Shown piece after piece: positions 1-5,935 of a stretch of DNA of 10,017 nucleotides. Origin of the DNA: Pseudomonadota bacterium (GTDB lineage Bacteria; Pseudomonadota; Alphaproteobacteria; Rhizobiales; Xanthobacteraceae); NCBI GenBank assembly GCA_963205465.1, contig CAUJKG010000425.1, forward strand, positions 1 through 10,017. Reading direction: 5' to 3'. A program made the translations under genes and the position numbers. The notes beneath the pieces were generated by a model. It searched no databases, was not told the DNA's origin, and saw only the letters and a program-made list of their open reading frames with translations. Each line of letters begins with the position of its first letter. Positions within the stretch are counted from its first letter, which is position 1.

Positions 1-1
1 A

Positions 2-595
2 TTCCTGCTGTTGCTGACGACGCAGCTGAAGAACCAGAATCCGCTGGATCCGCTGGATACCAACCAGTTCACGCAGCAGCTGGTGCAGTTCGCCGGCGTC
101 GAGCAGCAGATCCGCACCAACGAGTCCCTGGAAGCGCTCGTCAACCTCAACAAGACCAGCCAGCTTTCGACGGCGATGAACTATGTTGGTGCGACCGTGA
201 CGGCCGATGGCGCGACCAGTGCGCTGAAGCAGGGTGTTGCCACCTGGTATCTCACCGCGCCGCGTGCGGCGGCGGCGACGATCAATGTTTCTGACTCCAC
301 CGGCAACGTCGTCTTCACGCAGGAGACCACGCTCGAAGCGGGTACCTATGCGTACAACTGGGACGGCAAGCTCGCGAACGGCCAGACCGCGCCCGAGGGG
401 CAGTATACGATCAAGATCAACGCGAAGGACGCGAACGGTCAGGGCGTGACCGTCTCGACCCAATTCTCCGGCGTGGTCGATGCGGTCGATCTCTCCGGCA
501 GCGAGCCCTTGCTCATGATCGGCACGGCGCTGCTCACGATGGACAAGATCAAAACGGTACAGCGGCCGACCGCGCAACAAGCGTCGAGCCAGTAA
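2..595 (+). CDS. flgD: Flagellar hook assembly (hook-cap) protein FlgD, 5'-truncated by window edge
   Basis: FlgD is the scaffold that caps the growing flagellar hook and helps FlgE subunits polymerise outside the cell; it is discarded when the hook is finished. The reading frame is open from base 2, so the gene starts upstream and about 30-40 N-terminal residues are missing; 197 residues are visible. The first visible residues carry the FlgD N-terminal signature (TQLKNQNPLDPLD, then QFTQQLVQFAGVEQQ). The middle and C-terminal part has the FlgD tudor/Ig-like hybrid domain, with a typical 'LEAGTYAYNWDGK...G..APEGQYTI' strand pattern at about visible residues 115-145. A TTG at base 11 should not be read as the start, because the family sequence continues upstream of it. 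The gene is followed by a perfect hairpin and by sciP on the same strand. The identification is secure from the N-terminal signature and the domain order. Confidence 0.95.
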   Translation, partial: FLLLLTTQLKNQNPLDPLDTNQFTQQLVQFAGVEQQIRTNESLEALVNLNKTSQLSTAMNYVGATVTADGATSALKQGVATWYLTAPRAAAATINVSDSTGNVVFTQETTLEAGTYAYNWDGKLANGQTAPEGQYTIKINAKDANGQGVTVSTQFSGVVDAVDLSGSEPLLMIGTALLTMDKIKTVQRPTAQQASSQ

Positions 596-630
596 AAACC
601 CCGGTTTTACAACGCTTTTCGCATGGTTCC

Positions 631-654
631 GGCTCCGTCAAATGTGACGGAGCC
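631..654 (+). terminator. Perfect 10-bp hairpin after flgD (possible terminator or processing site)
   Basis: GGCTCCGTCA (631-640) and TGACGGAGCC (645-654) are exact reverse complements around the 4-base loop AATG. The hairpin lies 36 bases past the flgD stop codon and 92 bases before the sciP ATG. It is GC-rich and stable, but what follows (CAATAACCTTTTGG) is not a clean U-tract. It may be an imperfect intrinsic terminator, a 3'-end stabiliser, or an attenuator between flgD and sciP. The structure is seen directly; the function is inferred. Confidence 0.5.
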
Positions 655-694
655 CAATAACCTTTTGGAAACAACCTCTTAGGGAAATGTTCAT

Positions 695-715
695 GGCTCA
701 TAGTTAGGGTGAGCC
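695..715. promoter_or_regulatory. Inverted repeat upstream of sciP (possible operator)
   Basis: GGCTCA (695-700) and TGAGCC (710-715) form an exact 6-bp inverted repeat with a 9-base spacer, 31 bases before the sciP ATG. The half-sites sit about 1.5 helical turns apart, centre to centre. TTAGGG also occurs twice here (679-684 and 704-709), 25 bases apart, the second copy lying in the spacer. This could be an operator or part of a short 5' leader structure. I could not fit the canonical CtrA box (TTAA-N7-TTAA), which would be the expected regulator from Caulobacter. Confidence is low because a 6-bp dyad can occur by chance. Confidence 0.25.
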
Positions 716-746
716 TATCAAGTGTTGTGTTTTGAGTGAGTTCGTA

Positions 747-1022
747 ATGACGGAAGTGCATCGCCCGCGCGTGAAGTACGTGATCGGTCCGGACGGCAGT
801 CCTCTCACGATCGCTGATCTTCCACCGCCGAGTACCCGCCGTTGGGTCATTCGCCGCAAGGCCGAAGTCGTTGCGGCCGTGCGTGGCGGTTTGCTCTCGC
901 TCGAAGAGGCCTGCGCGCGCTACACGCTCACCGTCGAGGAATTCCTGAACTGGCAGGCCTCGATCGACAAACACGGTCTGGCCGGTCTTCGCACCACGCG
1001 CATCCAGCAGTACCGGATGTAA
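747..1022 (+). CDS. sciP: CtrA inhibitor SciP (DUF1153 family)
   Basis: The product is a 91-residue cytoplasmic regulator. In Caulobacter, SciP binds CtrA and stops it from activating transcription, shaping the cell-cycle programme that includes flagellar genes. The sequence shows the near-invariant family core: 'RPRVKYVIGPDGSPLTIADLP' spans residues 6-26, 'RRWVIRRKAEVVAAVRGGLL' spans 31-50, and a helix-turn-helix follows at about 51-75 (SLEEACARYTLTVEEFLNWQ). The C-terminus ends in the usual 'GLAGLRTTRIQQYR'. I chose the ATG at 747 over an in-frame TTG at 732 because it gives the family-typical 'MTE.HRPRVKY' N-terminus and has a GAGTGAG purine stretch at 734-740 with suitable spacing. It lies downstream of flgD on the same strand, 151 bp away, so it may share transcription or have its own promoter. 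Family assignment is very secure; the partner CtrA is established in Caulobacter and inferred here. Confidence 0.93.
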   Translation: MTEVHRPRVKYVIGPDGSPLTIADLPPPSTRRWVIRRKAEVVAAVRGGLLSLEEACARYTLTVEEFLNWQASIDKHGLAGLRTTRIQQYRM

Positions 1023-1049
1023 GGCAGACTTTCTATCGGGATGCTGGCG

Positions 1050-1892
1050 CTAGAACAGGCGCAGCAATCCAATTCCGATCACGATCAGAACGAGCGCGGC
1101 CCAACGTCTGGGGCCGAAGCGCTCGTTGAAGAGCAACGCTCCCAAGATGGCAGCAAAGAGCACCGAGGTTTCGCGCAGCGCCGCGACGAGACCGATCGGC
1201 GCTTTGGTCATGGCCCAGAGCGCGATGCCATAGCTTGCGATCCCGAGCGCCCCACCGAAGAGCGAACGTATCCAGAAGCCGCGTTCTTTTTCCGCGACCT
1301 GCTTGCGGTAGAAAACCAGCGCGATGAGGACGATCAGCGCTGCCGTTCCCGCCATCATCCACGATACGTAAGCAGCAGCGCTTCCCGCCAGCCGCGCGCC
1401 CACGCCGTCGATCAGCGTGTAAGCGACCACGACGGCGGCATTGGTGAAGGCAAGCACGGCTGCACGCGGCGTCAGCCCGCCGCGCAGAAGCGCATCGGCC
1501 GAAAGGGCGACGACACCGGCTGCGATCGCGCCGACGGCAAGCCAGCCCGAGAGGGAAAGCATCTCGCCGAGCCATAGTGCGGCAAGGATCGCGGTGAAGG
1601 CGGGCGCGGTGCCGCGCGTCAGCGGATAGGCGACGCCGAGATCGGCGTGGCGCAAGGCATAACCGACCAGCACGAAATAGATCACATGGATCGCAGACGA
1701 AAGGGCGATCAAGGGCCAGCTCGGCGCAAGCGGCAAGGGGCTCATCATGGCGATGGGTAGGCCGACCACGCCCGCGCCGACCGCGATCGCGGCCGCAGCG
1801 GCGAGCTTGTCGGGCTCCCATTTGATGAGGGCATTCCAGCTTGCGTGCAGAAGCGCGCCGGCCAGCACCGCGAGGAGAATTGGGGTGGTCAA
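1050..1892 (-). CDS. DMT-superfamily (EamA) inner-membrane transporter
   Basis: The protein has 280 residues and is almost entirely hydrophobic, fitting the ten-helix drug/metabolite transporter fold built from two EamA repeats (about residues 1-140 and 150-280). Typical features are the N-terminal 'GALLHASWNALIKW' (residues 12-25), the end of the first repeat with 'RGTAPAFTAILAALWLGE', and the matching second-repeat segment 'LRETSVLFAAILGALLFNERFG' near the C-terminus. The substrate cannot be told from sequence; members export amino acids, metabolites or drugs. The start is a TTG at 1892-1890: an in-frame TGA lies 24 bases upstream, no ATG intervenes, and GGA sits six bases before the start. 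The gene is convergent with sciP (27 bp between stop codons) and divergent from the hyi-like gene. The family is clear; function beyond 'transporter' is not. Confidence 0.88.
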   Translation of the reverse strand: MTTPILLAVLAGALLHASWNALIKWEPDKLAAAAAIAVGAGVVGLPIAMMSPLPLAPSWPLIALSSAIHVIYFVLVGYALRHADLGVAYPLTRGTAPAFTAILAALWLGEMLSLSGWLAVGAIAAGVVALSADALLRGGLTPRAAVLAFTNAAVVVAYTLIDGVGARLAGSAAAYVSWMMAGTAALIVLIALVFYRKQVAEKERGFWIRSLFGGALGIASYGIALWAMTKAPIGLVAALRETSVLFAAILGALLFNERFGPRRWAALVLIVIGIGLLRLF

Positions 1893-2006
1893 GGATGATC
1901 CGTCTTTACTTCAATTCAGCCATACGGCTTTTGCGCGGCGCCGCCAACCGCCGAGGCTTGCGCTTTTGCCGTGCTGCGGCTTCGATAGCGGCGTAACGGG
2001 GGTGTT
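1893..2006. other. Divergent intergenic region between the DMT transporter and hyi-like gene
   Basis: These 114 bases must hold the 5' ends and promoters of both flanking genes. A GGGGGTG stretch at 1998-2004 lies just before the ATG at 2007 and is the likely ribosome site of the plus-strand gene. I see a GC-rich palindrome (GCGGCGCCGC) and two GCTTTTG repeats, but no promoter I would defend on either strand. Confidence 0.4.
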
Positions 2007-2786
2007 ATGTTTCGGTTTGCGGCGAACCTGAACATGCTGTTTGGCGAATATGCGTTCCGGGACCGTTTCGCGGCGGCCCATCACGCCGGCTTTCCTGCGG
2101 TCGAACTGCTGCATCCCTATGCCGAGCCGGTCGAGCATCTGCGCGAATGGCTCGCGGCAAGCCGCCTGCAATGCGTGCTCATCAACACGCCGTTTTCTCC
2201 CGAGGGTGGCGACACCGGCTGTGCCGCCATCGCGGGGCGCGAACAGGACTTCGAACGCAAGATCGATCTGGCGCTGAGTTATGCGCGCGCACTCGACGTG
2301 CCGACCATCCATGTGATGGCGGGCGACGCCATTGCCGACGCGCGCAATACCGACACCTTTATCTCGAACCTCTACGCCGCCGGACAGTCGGCCGCGGAAG
2401 TCGGGATCGCGCTGACCATCGAGCCGCTGAATGCGCGCGACCGGCCGAACTACTTCCTGCGCACCAACGCGCAGGCGGTGGAAATTCTCGAAGCCGTCGG
2501 CCTCGACAACGTGCGGCTGCAATTCGATGTCTATCATACCCAGATTACCGAGGGTGATCTGATCCGCAGGATCGAGAAACACGCGGACCGGATCGGGCAT
2601 GTGCAGATCGCCGGCGTGCCGCTGCGCGACGAGCCTGATTGCGGCGAGGTGAATATTGCCGCGGTGCTGAATGCGCTCGCCTTCTCCAGCTATGACGGCT
2701 TCATCGGCTGCGAATATCGCCCGCGCGGGCGCACGGAAGACGGATTAACCTGGATCGCACCTTATCGCTCGGCGCTCCAGGACTGA
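2007..2786 (+). CDS. hyi: Hydroxypyruvate isomerase-like TIM-barrel sugar isomerase
   Basis: The 259-residue product belongs to the AP endonuclease 2/xylose-isomerase-like TIM-barrel superfamily, Hyi/OtnI branch. These cytoplasmic enzymes interconvert hydroxypyruvate and tartronate semialdehyde, or isomerise 2-oxo-tetronates. The N-terminus 'RFAANLNMLFGEYAFRDRF' (residues 3-21) matches E. coli Hyi closely. The expected divalent-metal ligands are present: Glu139 (TIEPLN), Asp174 (LQFDVYH), Gln200 (HVQIA) and Glu236 (GCEYRP). The C-terminal 'EDGLTWIAPYR' is also family-typical. Length equals the family norm. The ATG at 2007 begins exactly where the family begins. No glyoxylate carboligase, tartronate semialdehyde reductase or tetronate kinase gene lies beside it, so the context does not confirm the physiological substrate; an OtnI-type or other ketose isomerase role is the alternative. 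A 62-bp gap to the next plus-strand gene allows co-transcription. Confidence 0.85.
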   Translation: MFRFAANLNMLFGEYAFRDRFAAAHHAGFPAVELLHPYAEPVEHLREWLAASRLQCVLINTPFSPEGGDTGCAAIAGREQDFERKIDLALSYARALDVPTIHVMAGDAIADARNTDTFISNLYAAGQSAAEVGIALTIEPLNARDRPNYFLRTNAQAVEILEAVGLDNVRLQFDVYHTQITEGDLIRRIEKHADRIGHVQIAGVPLRDEPDCGEVNIAAVLNALAFSSYDGFIGCEYRPRGRTEDGLTWIAPYRSALQD

Positions 2787-2848
2787 CGTGACTCGGCGGC
2801 AGCCCCTCGCTAATCTTGCCCCGCGGCGATGGGACAGGGACGAGTAAC

Positions 2849-3382
2849 GTGAGTGAGAAGAACAAGCCGGTCATGCCGGCTGCTGCGACCCCGCTGAAGC
2901 AGGCTTTGCACGATGCCCGGATCGAGGCGGCGGAGCGTTCCGCGGTCGTGGTCGATCTGCGCGACGCGGAAATGGCGCGGCTCGAGATCCTCAACGAAGC
3001 GGTCGATAAGGTGTTCAAGGATATTCCGGCGCGCCACGCGGATTATTTCGACCGCGGCGTTTCCGGCGGCTCGCAGCCGCGGCTATGGCTCGACGCGATC
3101 ACCCATGTCGCGATGGGCGGCGACAAGCGGACCTATCGTCTGTTGACCGACACCGCGAACGGCCGCCGCGTGCTGGAAGAAAGCAGTGAAGTTCCGGAAA
3201 TGCGCGAGGCCGTCACGCGCTATGTCGCGCGCCGGTTGGTTGCGCGCGAGCAGGCGCTCGCCACGACCGAGCGCACGATCGATGCGCCAGCGAGCAATCG
3301 CGGGCTCATTGCGCTGGCGTTTGCGATCGGTGCGATCTTCGGCGCGATCGCGCTATTCGCAGCGGTGTGGGTGACGACGTAG
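2849..3382 (+). CDS. Hypothetical protein with C-terminal membrane anchor
   Basis: I do not recognise a named family. The 177-residue product is mainly soluble and helical, with charged segments such as 'DLRDAEMARLEILNEAVDKVF' (about residues 33-53), a central part with 'YFDRGVSGGSQPRLWLDAITHV' (about 65-87) and a 'GGDKRTYRLL.DT.NGRRVL' stretch (about 90-110). Another charged region ends in one hydrophobic helix at about 152-175 (GLIALAFAIGAIFGAIALF), followed by only two residues. This is a tail-anchor layout, so most of the protein should face the cytoplasm. The GTG at 2849 is chosen over an in-frame TTG at 2816 because AGGGA (2836-2840) sits eight bases before it and gives a natural 'MSEKNK' start. 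It follows the hyi-like gene by 62 bp and could be co-transcribed. No catalytic motif is visible. A conserved alphaproteobacterial hypothetical is the safest call. Confidence 0.75.
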   Translation: MSEKNKPVMPAAATPLKQALHDARIEAAERSAVVVDLRDAEMARLEILNEAVDKVFKDIPARHADYFDRGVSGGSQPRLWLDAITHVAMGGDKRTYRLLTDTANGRRVLEESSEVPEMREAVTRYVARRLVAREQALATTERTIDAPASNRGLIALAFAIGAIFGAIALFAAVWVTT

Positions 3383-3397
3383 CTGCTTTGTAGTTTC

Positions 3398-3420
3398 CGC
3401 TTCGCGGAGACCACGAAGCG
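3398..3420. terminator. Possible bidirectional terminator hairpin between convergent genes
   Basis: CGCTTCG (3398-3404) and CGAAGCG (3414-3420) are exact reverse complements with a 9-base loop. A smaller alternative hairpin, TCCGC/GCGGA (3396-3400 and 3404-3408), overlaps it. The element lies in the 43-bp gap between the tail-anchored protein gene and the convergent metallophosphoesterase, where termination is expected for both strands. No T-run follows on either strand, so this is only a plausible weak terminator. Confidence 0.4.
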
Positions 3421-3425
3421 ATACA

Positions 3426-4316
3426 TCAAATCAGCTTCGTACTTCTGATCTTCGCGATGCCAGCATGCGCGGGAATGAAACCGAAGCTTTCCATCTCGCA
3501 GGCCCAAGCGCCCGGCTTGCCGCCGATCCGATAAAGATTGTACGCGCCGCCGCGTTCGCTATGGCCGCCGGGATTGGAGGCGGAAGGCACGCCGACCACG
3601 TTCACGTTGCCGTCGGGTCCGGCGATCTGATGCAGCATCGCCTTGTGCTTATGTCCGTGCAGCACGAGTTCGGCTCCTTCGCGCGCAACGACCTCGCGGA
3701 AGGCGGCTGCATCGGTCAGCACTTCGTGCGGTGAGTGTCGGCCGACCGGCGGATGATGAATGAGCACGACGCGGAAGCGGCCTTCTTTTTTTGTCTCGCG
3801 CAGGAGCCGCTCGAATTCCGCGAGTTGCGGGTTCCCCAGCTTTCCAGTCGCCAGCAAAGGCGCGGTCGGGATCGCGGTAGAGAGGCCGATCATGGCGAGA
3901 TCGCCACGGCGGCGCAGGAACGGAAAGGCGTTGCCGCTCCGCGGGGCGTCTTCGCCGGCAATATAGTCCTTCCACAGATCGATATGCAGCAGCGCAGTGC
4001 CGCGCACATAGGCGTCGTGGTTGCCGGGCACCATGGAGACGTTTTCGCCGCTGCCGAGGCTTTCCAGAAAGCGGTGCGCGAGGCCGTATTCGTCGGGCAG
4101 GCCGAGATTGACGAGATCGCCGGTGACCGCGAGGTGATCGAAGCCGCGGTGCTGCATGTCGCGCACCAGCGCGCTCAGGAAATCCGGACTGTGGTGGATC
4201 GAGCGGCGCGCGCGCCAGTTGAAATAGCCGACTGCGCGCTTGCCCATAAGCTCGACGAGCTTCGGGCGCGGCATTGGCGAAAGGTGCGGGTCGGAAAGAT
4301 GGGCGAGCGTGAACAT
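3426..4316 (-). CDS. Calcineurin-like metallophosphoesterase
   Basis: The 296-residue enzyme has the full set of metallophosphoesterase motifs in order: D9-x-H11 (LSDPHL), G66-D67 (AVTGDLVN), G98-N99-H100-D101 (VPGNHDA), H187-H188 (LIHHPP) and G-H-x-H ending at residue 224 (LHGHKH). These residues bind two metal ions and cleave phosphomonoesters or phosphodiesters. The layout resembles cyclic-nucleotide phosphodiesterase-like and UDP-diacylglucosamine-pyrophosphatase-like members, but the substrate cannot be assigned. There is no signal peptide or membrane helix, so the protein is expected in the cytoplasm. The ATG at 4316-4314 gives the family start 'MFTLAHLSDPHL', and AGGA lies just upstream, though only three bases away. 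The gene is divergent from the Nudix gene with 42 bp between start codons, so the two may share a control region. Confidence 0.92.
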   Translation of the reverse strand: MFTLAHLSDPHLSPMPRPKLVELMGKRAVGYFNWRARRSIHHSPDFLSALVRDMQHRGFDHLAVTGDLVNLGLPDEYGLAHRFLESLGSGENVSMVPGNHDAYVRGTALLHIDLWKDYIAGEDAPRSGNAFPFLRRRGDLAMIGLSTAIPTAPLLATGKLGNPQLAEFERLLRETKKEGRFRVVLIHHPPVGRHSPHEVLTDAAAFREVVAREGAELVLHGHKHKAMLHQIAGPDGNVNVVGVPSASNPGGHSERGGAYNLYRIGGKPGAWACEMESFGFIPAHAGIAKIRSTKLI

Positions 4317-4346
4317 CGGTCCTGTCTAGCCGGATTTCTCTTGCTG

Positions 4347-4352
4347 TATAAG
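4347..4352 (+). promoter_or_regulatory. Candidate -10 element (TATAAG) of the Nudix gene
   Basis: TATAAG at 4347-4352 is a good match to a sigma-70-type -10 hexamer and ends six bases before the ATG at 4359. Transcription would then start at or near the A of the start codon. No convincing -35 hexamer is seen 16-18 bases upstream, and no Shine-Dalgarno sequence lies between the element and the ATG. Both facts fit a leaderless transcript. This is inferred from position and sequence only. Confidence 0.35.
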
Positions 4353-4358
4353 CACTGA

Positions 4359-4802
4359 ATGCTCCGCCGATTCTTCCATCTTTACTGGCGCTTTCGGCGC
4401 GGCATGACGCTCGGCGTGCGCGGCGTCGTGCTCCGCGATGGTGAAGTGCTGCTGGTGCGCCACGGCTATACGCCGGGCTGGCATCTGCCCGGCGGCGGGG
4501 TGGAGCCCGGTGAGAGCTTCGAACAGGCGCTGGCGAAAGAGCTTTTGGAAGAGGGCAATGTGCGGGTCGAAGGGACGCCGCAACTCCACGGGTTGTTTCA
4601 GAACAAGCATGCCTCCGCGCGCGATCACGTCGCGGTCTATGTGGTGCGGGAGTTTCGCTATGACGGCCCACCGCAGCCGAATTTCGAGATCAAGGAATCG
4701 AAATTCTTTCCGCTCGACGCCTTGCCCGAGGCGACGACTGCGGCAACGCGGCGGCGGCTTGCCGAAGTGCTGGAAGGCAAGGCTCCGCCCGCGCAGTGGT
4801 GA
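4359..4802 (+). CDS. Nudix hydrolase
   Basis: The 147-residue protein is a cytoplasmic Nudix-family pyrophosphohydrolase acting on a nucleoside diphosphate linked to some other moiety; the substrate is unknown. The Nudix box spans residues 46-68 and reads G-x5-E52-x7-K60-E61-L-L-E64-E65-G-N67-V. The metal-binding glutamates (E61, E64, E65) are intact, but the usual Arg is Lys at 60 and the late Gly is Asn at 67. Before the box is the common 'VLLVRHGYTPGWHLPGGG'. The ATG at 4359 is preferred over the internal ATG at 4404 because the basic, aromatic N-terminus (LRRFFHLYWRFRRGMTLGVR) looks family-typical. It has no visible Shine-Dalgarno, so it may be leaderless. It is divergent from the metallophosphoesterase, and its stop codon touches the stop of the convergent yqjG gene. 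Confidence 0.9.
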   Translation: MLRRFFHLYWRFRRGMTLGVRGVVLRDGEVLLVRHGYTPGWHLPGGGVEPGESFEQALAKELLEEGNVRVEGTPQLHGLFQNKHASARDHVAVYVVREFRYDGPPQPNFEIKESKFFPLDALPEATTAATRRRLAEVLEGKAPPAQW

Positions 4803-5792
4803 TCAGGCGGCTTTCTTGAGCCTTGCGCGATCGTGCGGCGCGCCGAGATCAAGCTCGGGCCCGACCGGAACGATGCCGGTCGGATTGATCTGCCGGTGGC
4901 TCGCGTAATAATGCGTCTTGATGTGATCGAAATTCGTGGTCGAGCCGAAGCCCGGCATCTGGAACAGCTCGCGCAGATAGTTCGAAAGGTTCGGATAGTC
5001 CGCGATGCGCCGCAGGTTGCATTTGAAGTGTCCGACATAGACGGCGTCGAAACGGACAAGCGTCGTGAAGAGCCGCACGTCGGCTTCGGTCGGCCGGTTG
5101 CCGGCGAGGTAGCGCTGGTTCGAAAGCCGCGTCTCGACGTTGTCGAGTTCGGAGAATAGCGTCCGGAACGCTTCTTCATAGGCGGCCTGCGATGTTGCGA
5201 AGCCCGCGCGGTACACGCCGTTGTTGATGTTCTTGTAAACGCGCGCGTTCACCGCATCGATGTCGGCGCGCAACGCTTGCGGATAATAATCCTCGCGGTT
5301 GCCGGTCAGATCGTCGAAGGCGCTGTTGAACATGCGGATGATCTCGGACGACTCGTTGTTCACGATCGTGTTTTGCTTCCGGTCCCAGAGCAGCGGCACT
5401 GTCACGCGGCCGGTGTAGTCCGATTTCGCTGCCAGATAGACCTCGTAGAGCCGCTCTTTGCGAAGCAGGATGTCGCCGGTCGCGCCGGGATAGTCGTTAA
5501 AGGTCCAGCCTTCCTCGAGCATCAGCGGGTTCACGATGGAAACCGAGATGAGGTCTTCGAGGTTTTTCAGCTTGCGGAAAACCAGCGTGCGATGCGCCCA
5601 GGGGCAGGCCAGCGAAACATAAAGATGATAGCGGTCTTTCTCTGCGGCAAAACCACCTGCGCCGGAAGGGCCGGGTGCGCCGTCTGGCGTAATCCAGTTG
5701 CGGAAGCTCGTGGTGGTGCGTTCGAAGCGCCCGCCGGTGGACTTCGTTTCGTACCATTGATCCTGCCAGACGCCGTCAACCAAGAGGCCCAT
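4803..5792 (-). CDS. yqjG: Glutathionyl-hydroquinone reductase (YqjG/ECM4/PcpF family)
   Basis: The 329-residue enzyme is a Xi-class glutathione transferase that uses glutathione to reduce glutathionyl-hydroquinones, a cytoplasmic quinone-detoxification reaction. The catalytic cysteine is Cys63 in 'SLACPWAHRTL', the same position as in E. coli YqjG. The N-terminus 'DGVWQDQWYETKSTGGRFER' (about residues 6-25) is diagnostic. The glutathione-site segments 'GRVTVPLLWD' (128-137) and 'NNESSEIIRMFN' (145-156) are present. Tyr194 (NNGVYRAGF) and Tyr295/296 (THYYASH) lie where the family's quinone-site tyrosines are expected. The C-terminus holds 'INPTGIVPVGP'. The ATG at 5792 is fixed by a strong AAGGAG six bases upstream and by the family start 'MGLLVDGVW'; the open frame extends upstream but without family similarity. 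Length is normal. It is divergent from the GNAT gene. Confidence 0.95.
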   Translation of the reverse strand: MGLLVDGVWQDQWYETKSTGGRFERTTTSFRNWITPDGAPGPSGAGGFAAEKDRYHLYVSLACPWAHRTLVFRKLKNLEDLISVSIVNPLMLEEGWTFNDYPGATGDILLRKERLYEVYLAAKSDYTGRVTVPLLWDRKQNTIVNNESSEIIRMFNSAFDDLTGNREDYYPQALRADIDAVNARVYKNINNGVYRAGFATSQAAYEEAFRTLFSELDNVETRLSNQRYLAGNRPTEADVRLFTTLVRFDAVYVGHFKCNLRRIADYPNLSNYLRELFQMPGFGSTTNFDHIKTHYYASHRQINPTGIVPVGPELDLGAPHDRARLKKAA

Positions 5793-5798
5793 CACATT

Positions 5799-5804
5799 CT
5801 CCTT
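5799..5804 (-). promoter_or_regulatory. Ribosome binding site deciding the yqjG start
   Basis: On the minus strand this reads AAGGAG and lies six bases before the ATG at 5792-5790. It is the best Shine-Dalgarno match I noticed in the window. It supports this start over in-frame upstream candidates at 5858 and 5930. Confidence 0.8.
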
Positions 5805-5935
5805 GTCCGTCGTATCTTTCCGCTCAATTCCGGCAAAACAACGCATGCCTTCCGCATTTGCAACCCGGCCGTTATTGGACCGGCCCGGGTGGGCGTGGTA
5901 TTGGCGCCCGCGAATGCAAGCCGGAAGCAAGTGCC

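Noticed and set aside
596..746. CtrA box (TTAA-N7-TTAA) upstream of sciP
   Set aside because: AATAACC and AACAACC occur at 656-662 and 670-676, but neither half-site matches and the spacing is wrong.
732..746. Upstream TTG start for sciP
   Set aside because: It would add five residues not seen in the family, and it overlaps the purine stretch that best serves as the ribosome site for the ATG at 747.
5793..5930. N-terminal extension of yqjG by 46 residues to a start at 5930
   Set aside because: The extra sequence has no family similarity, and a strong Shine-Dalgarno precedes the ATG at 5792.
5858..5935. N-terminal extension of the GNAT protein from an ATG at 5858
   Set aside because: The added 26 residues are Gly/Pro/Arg-rich and unlike GNAT N-termini; the TTG at 5936 has a properly spaced GGAAG.
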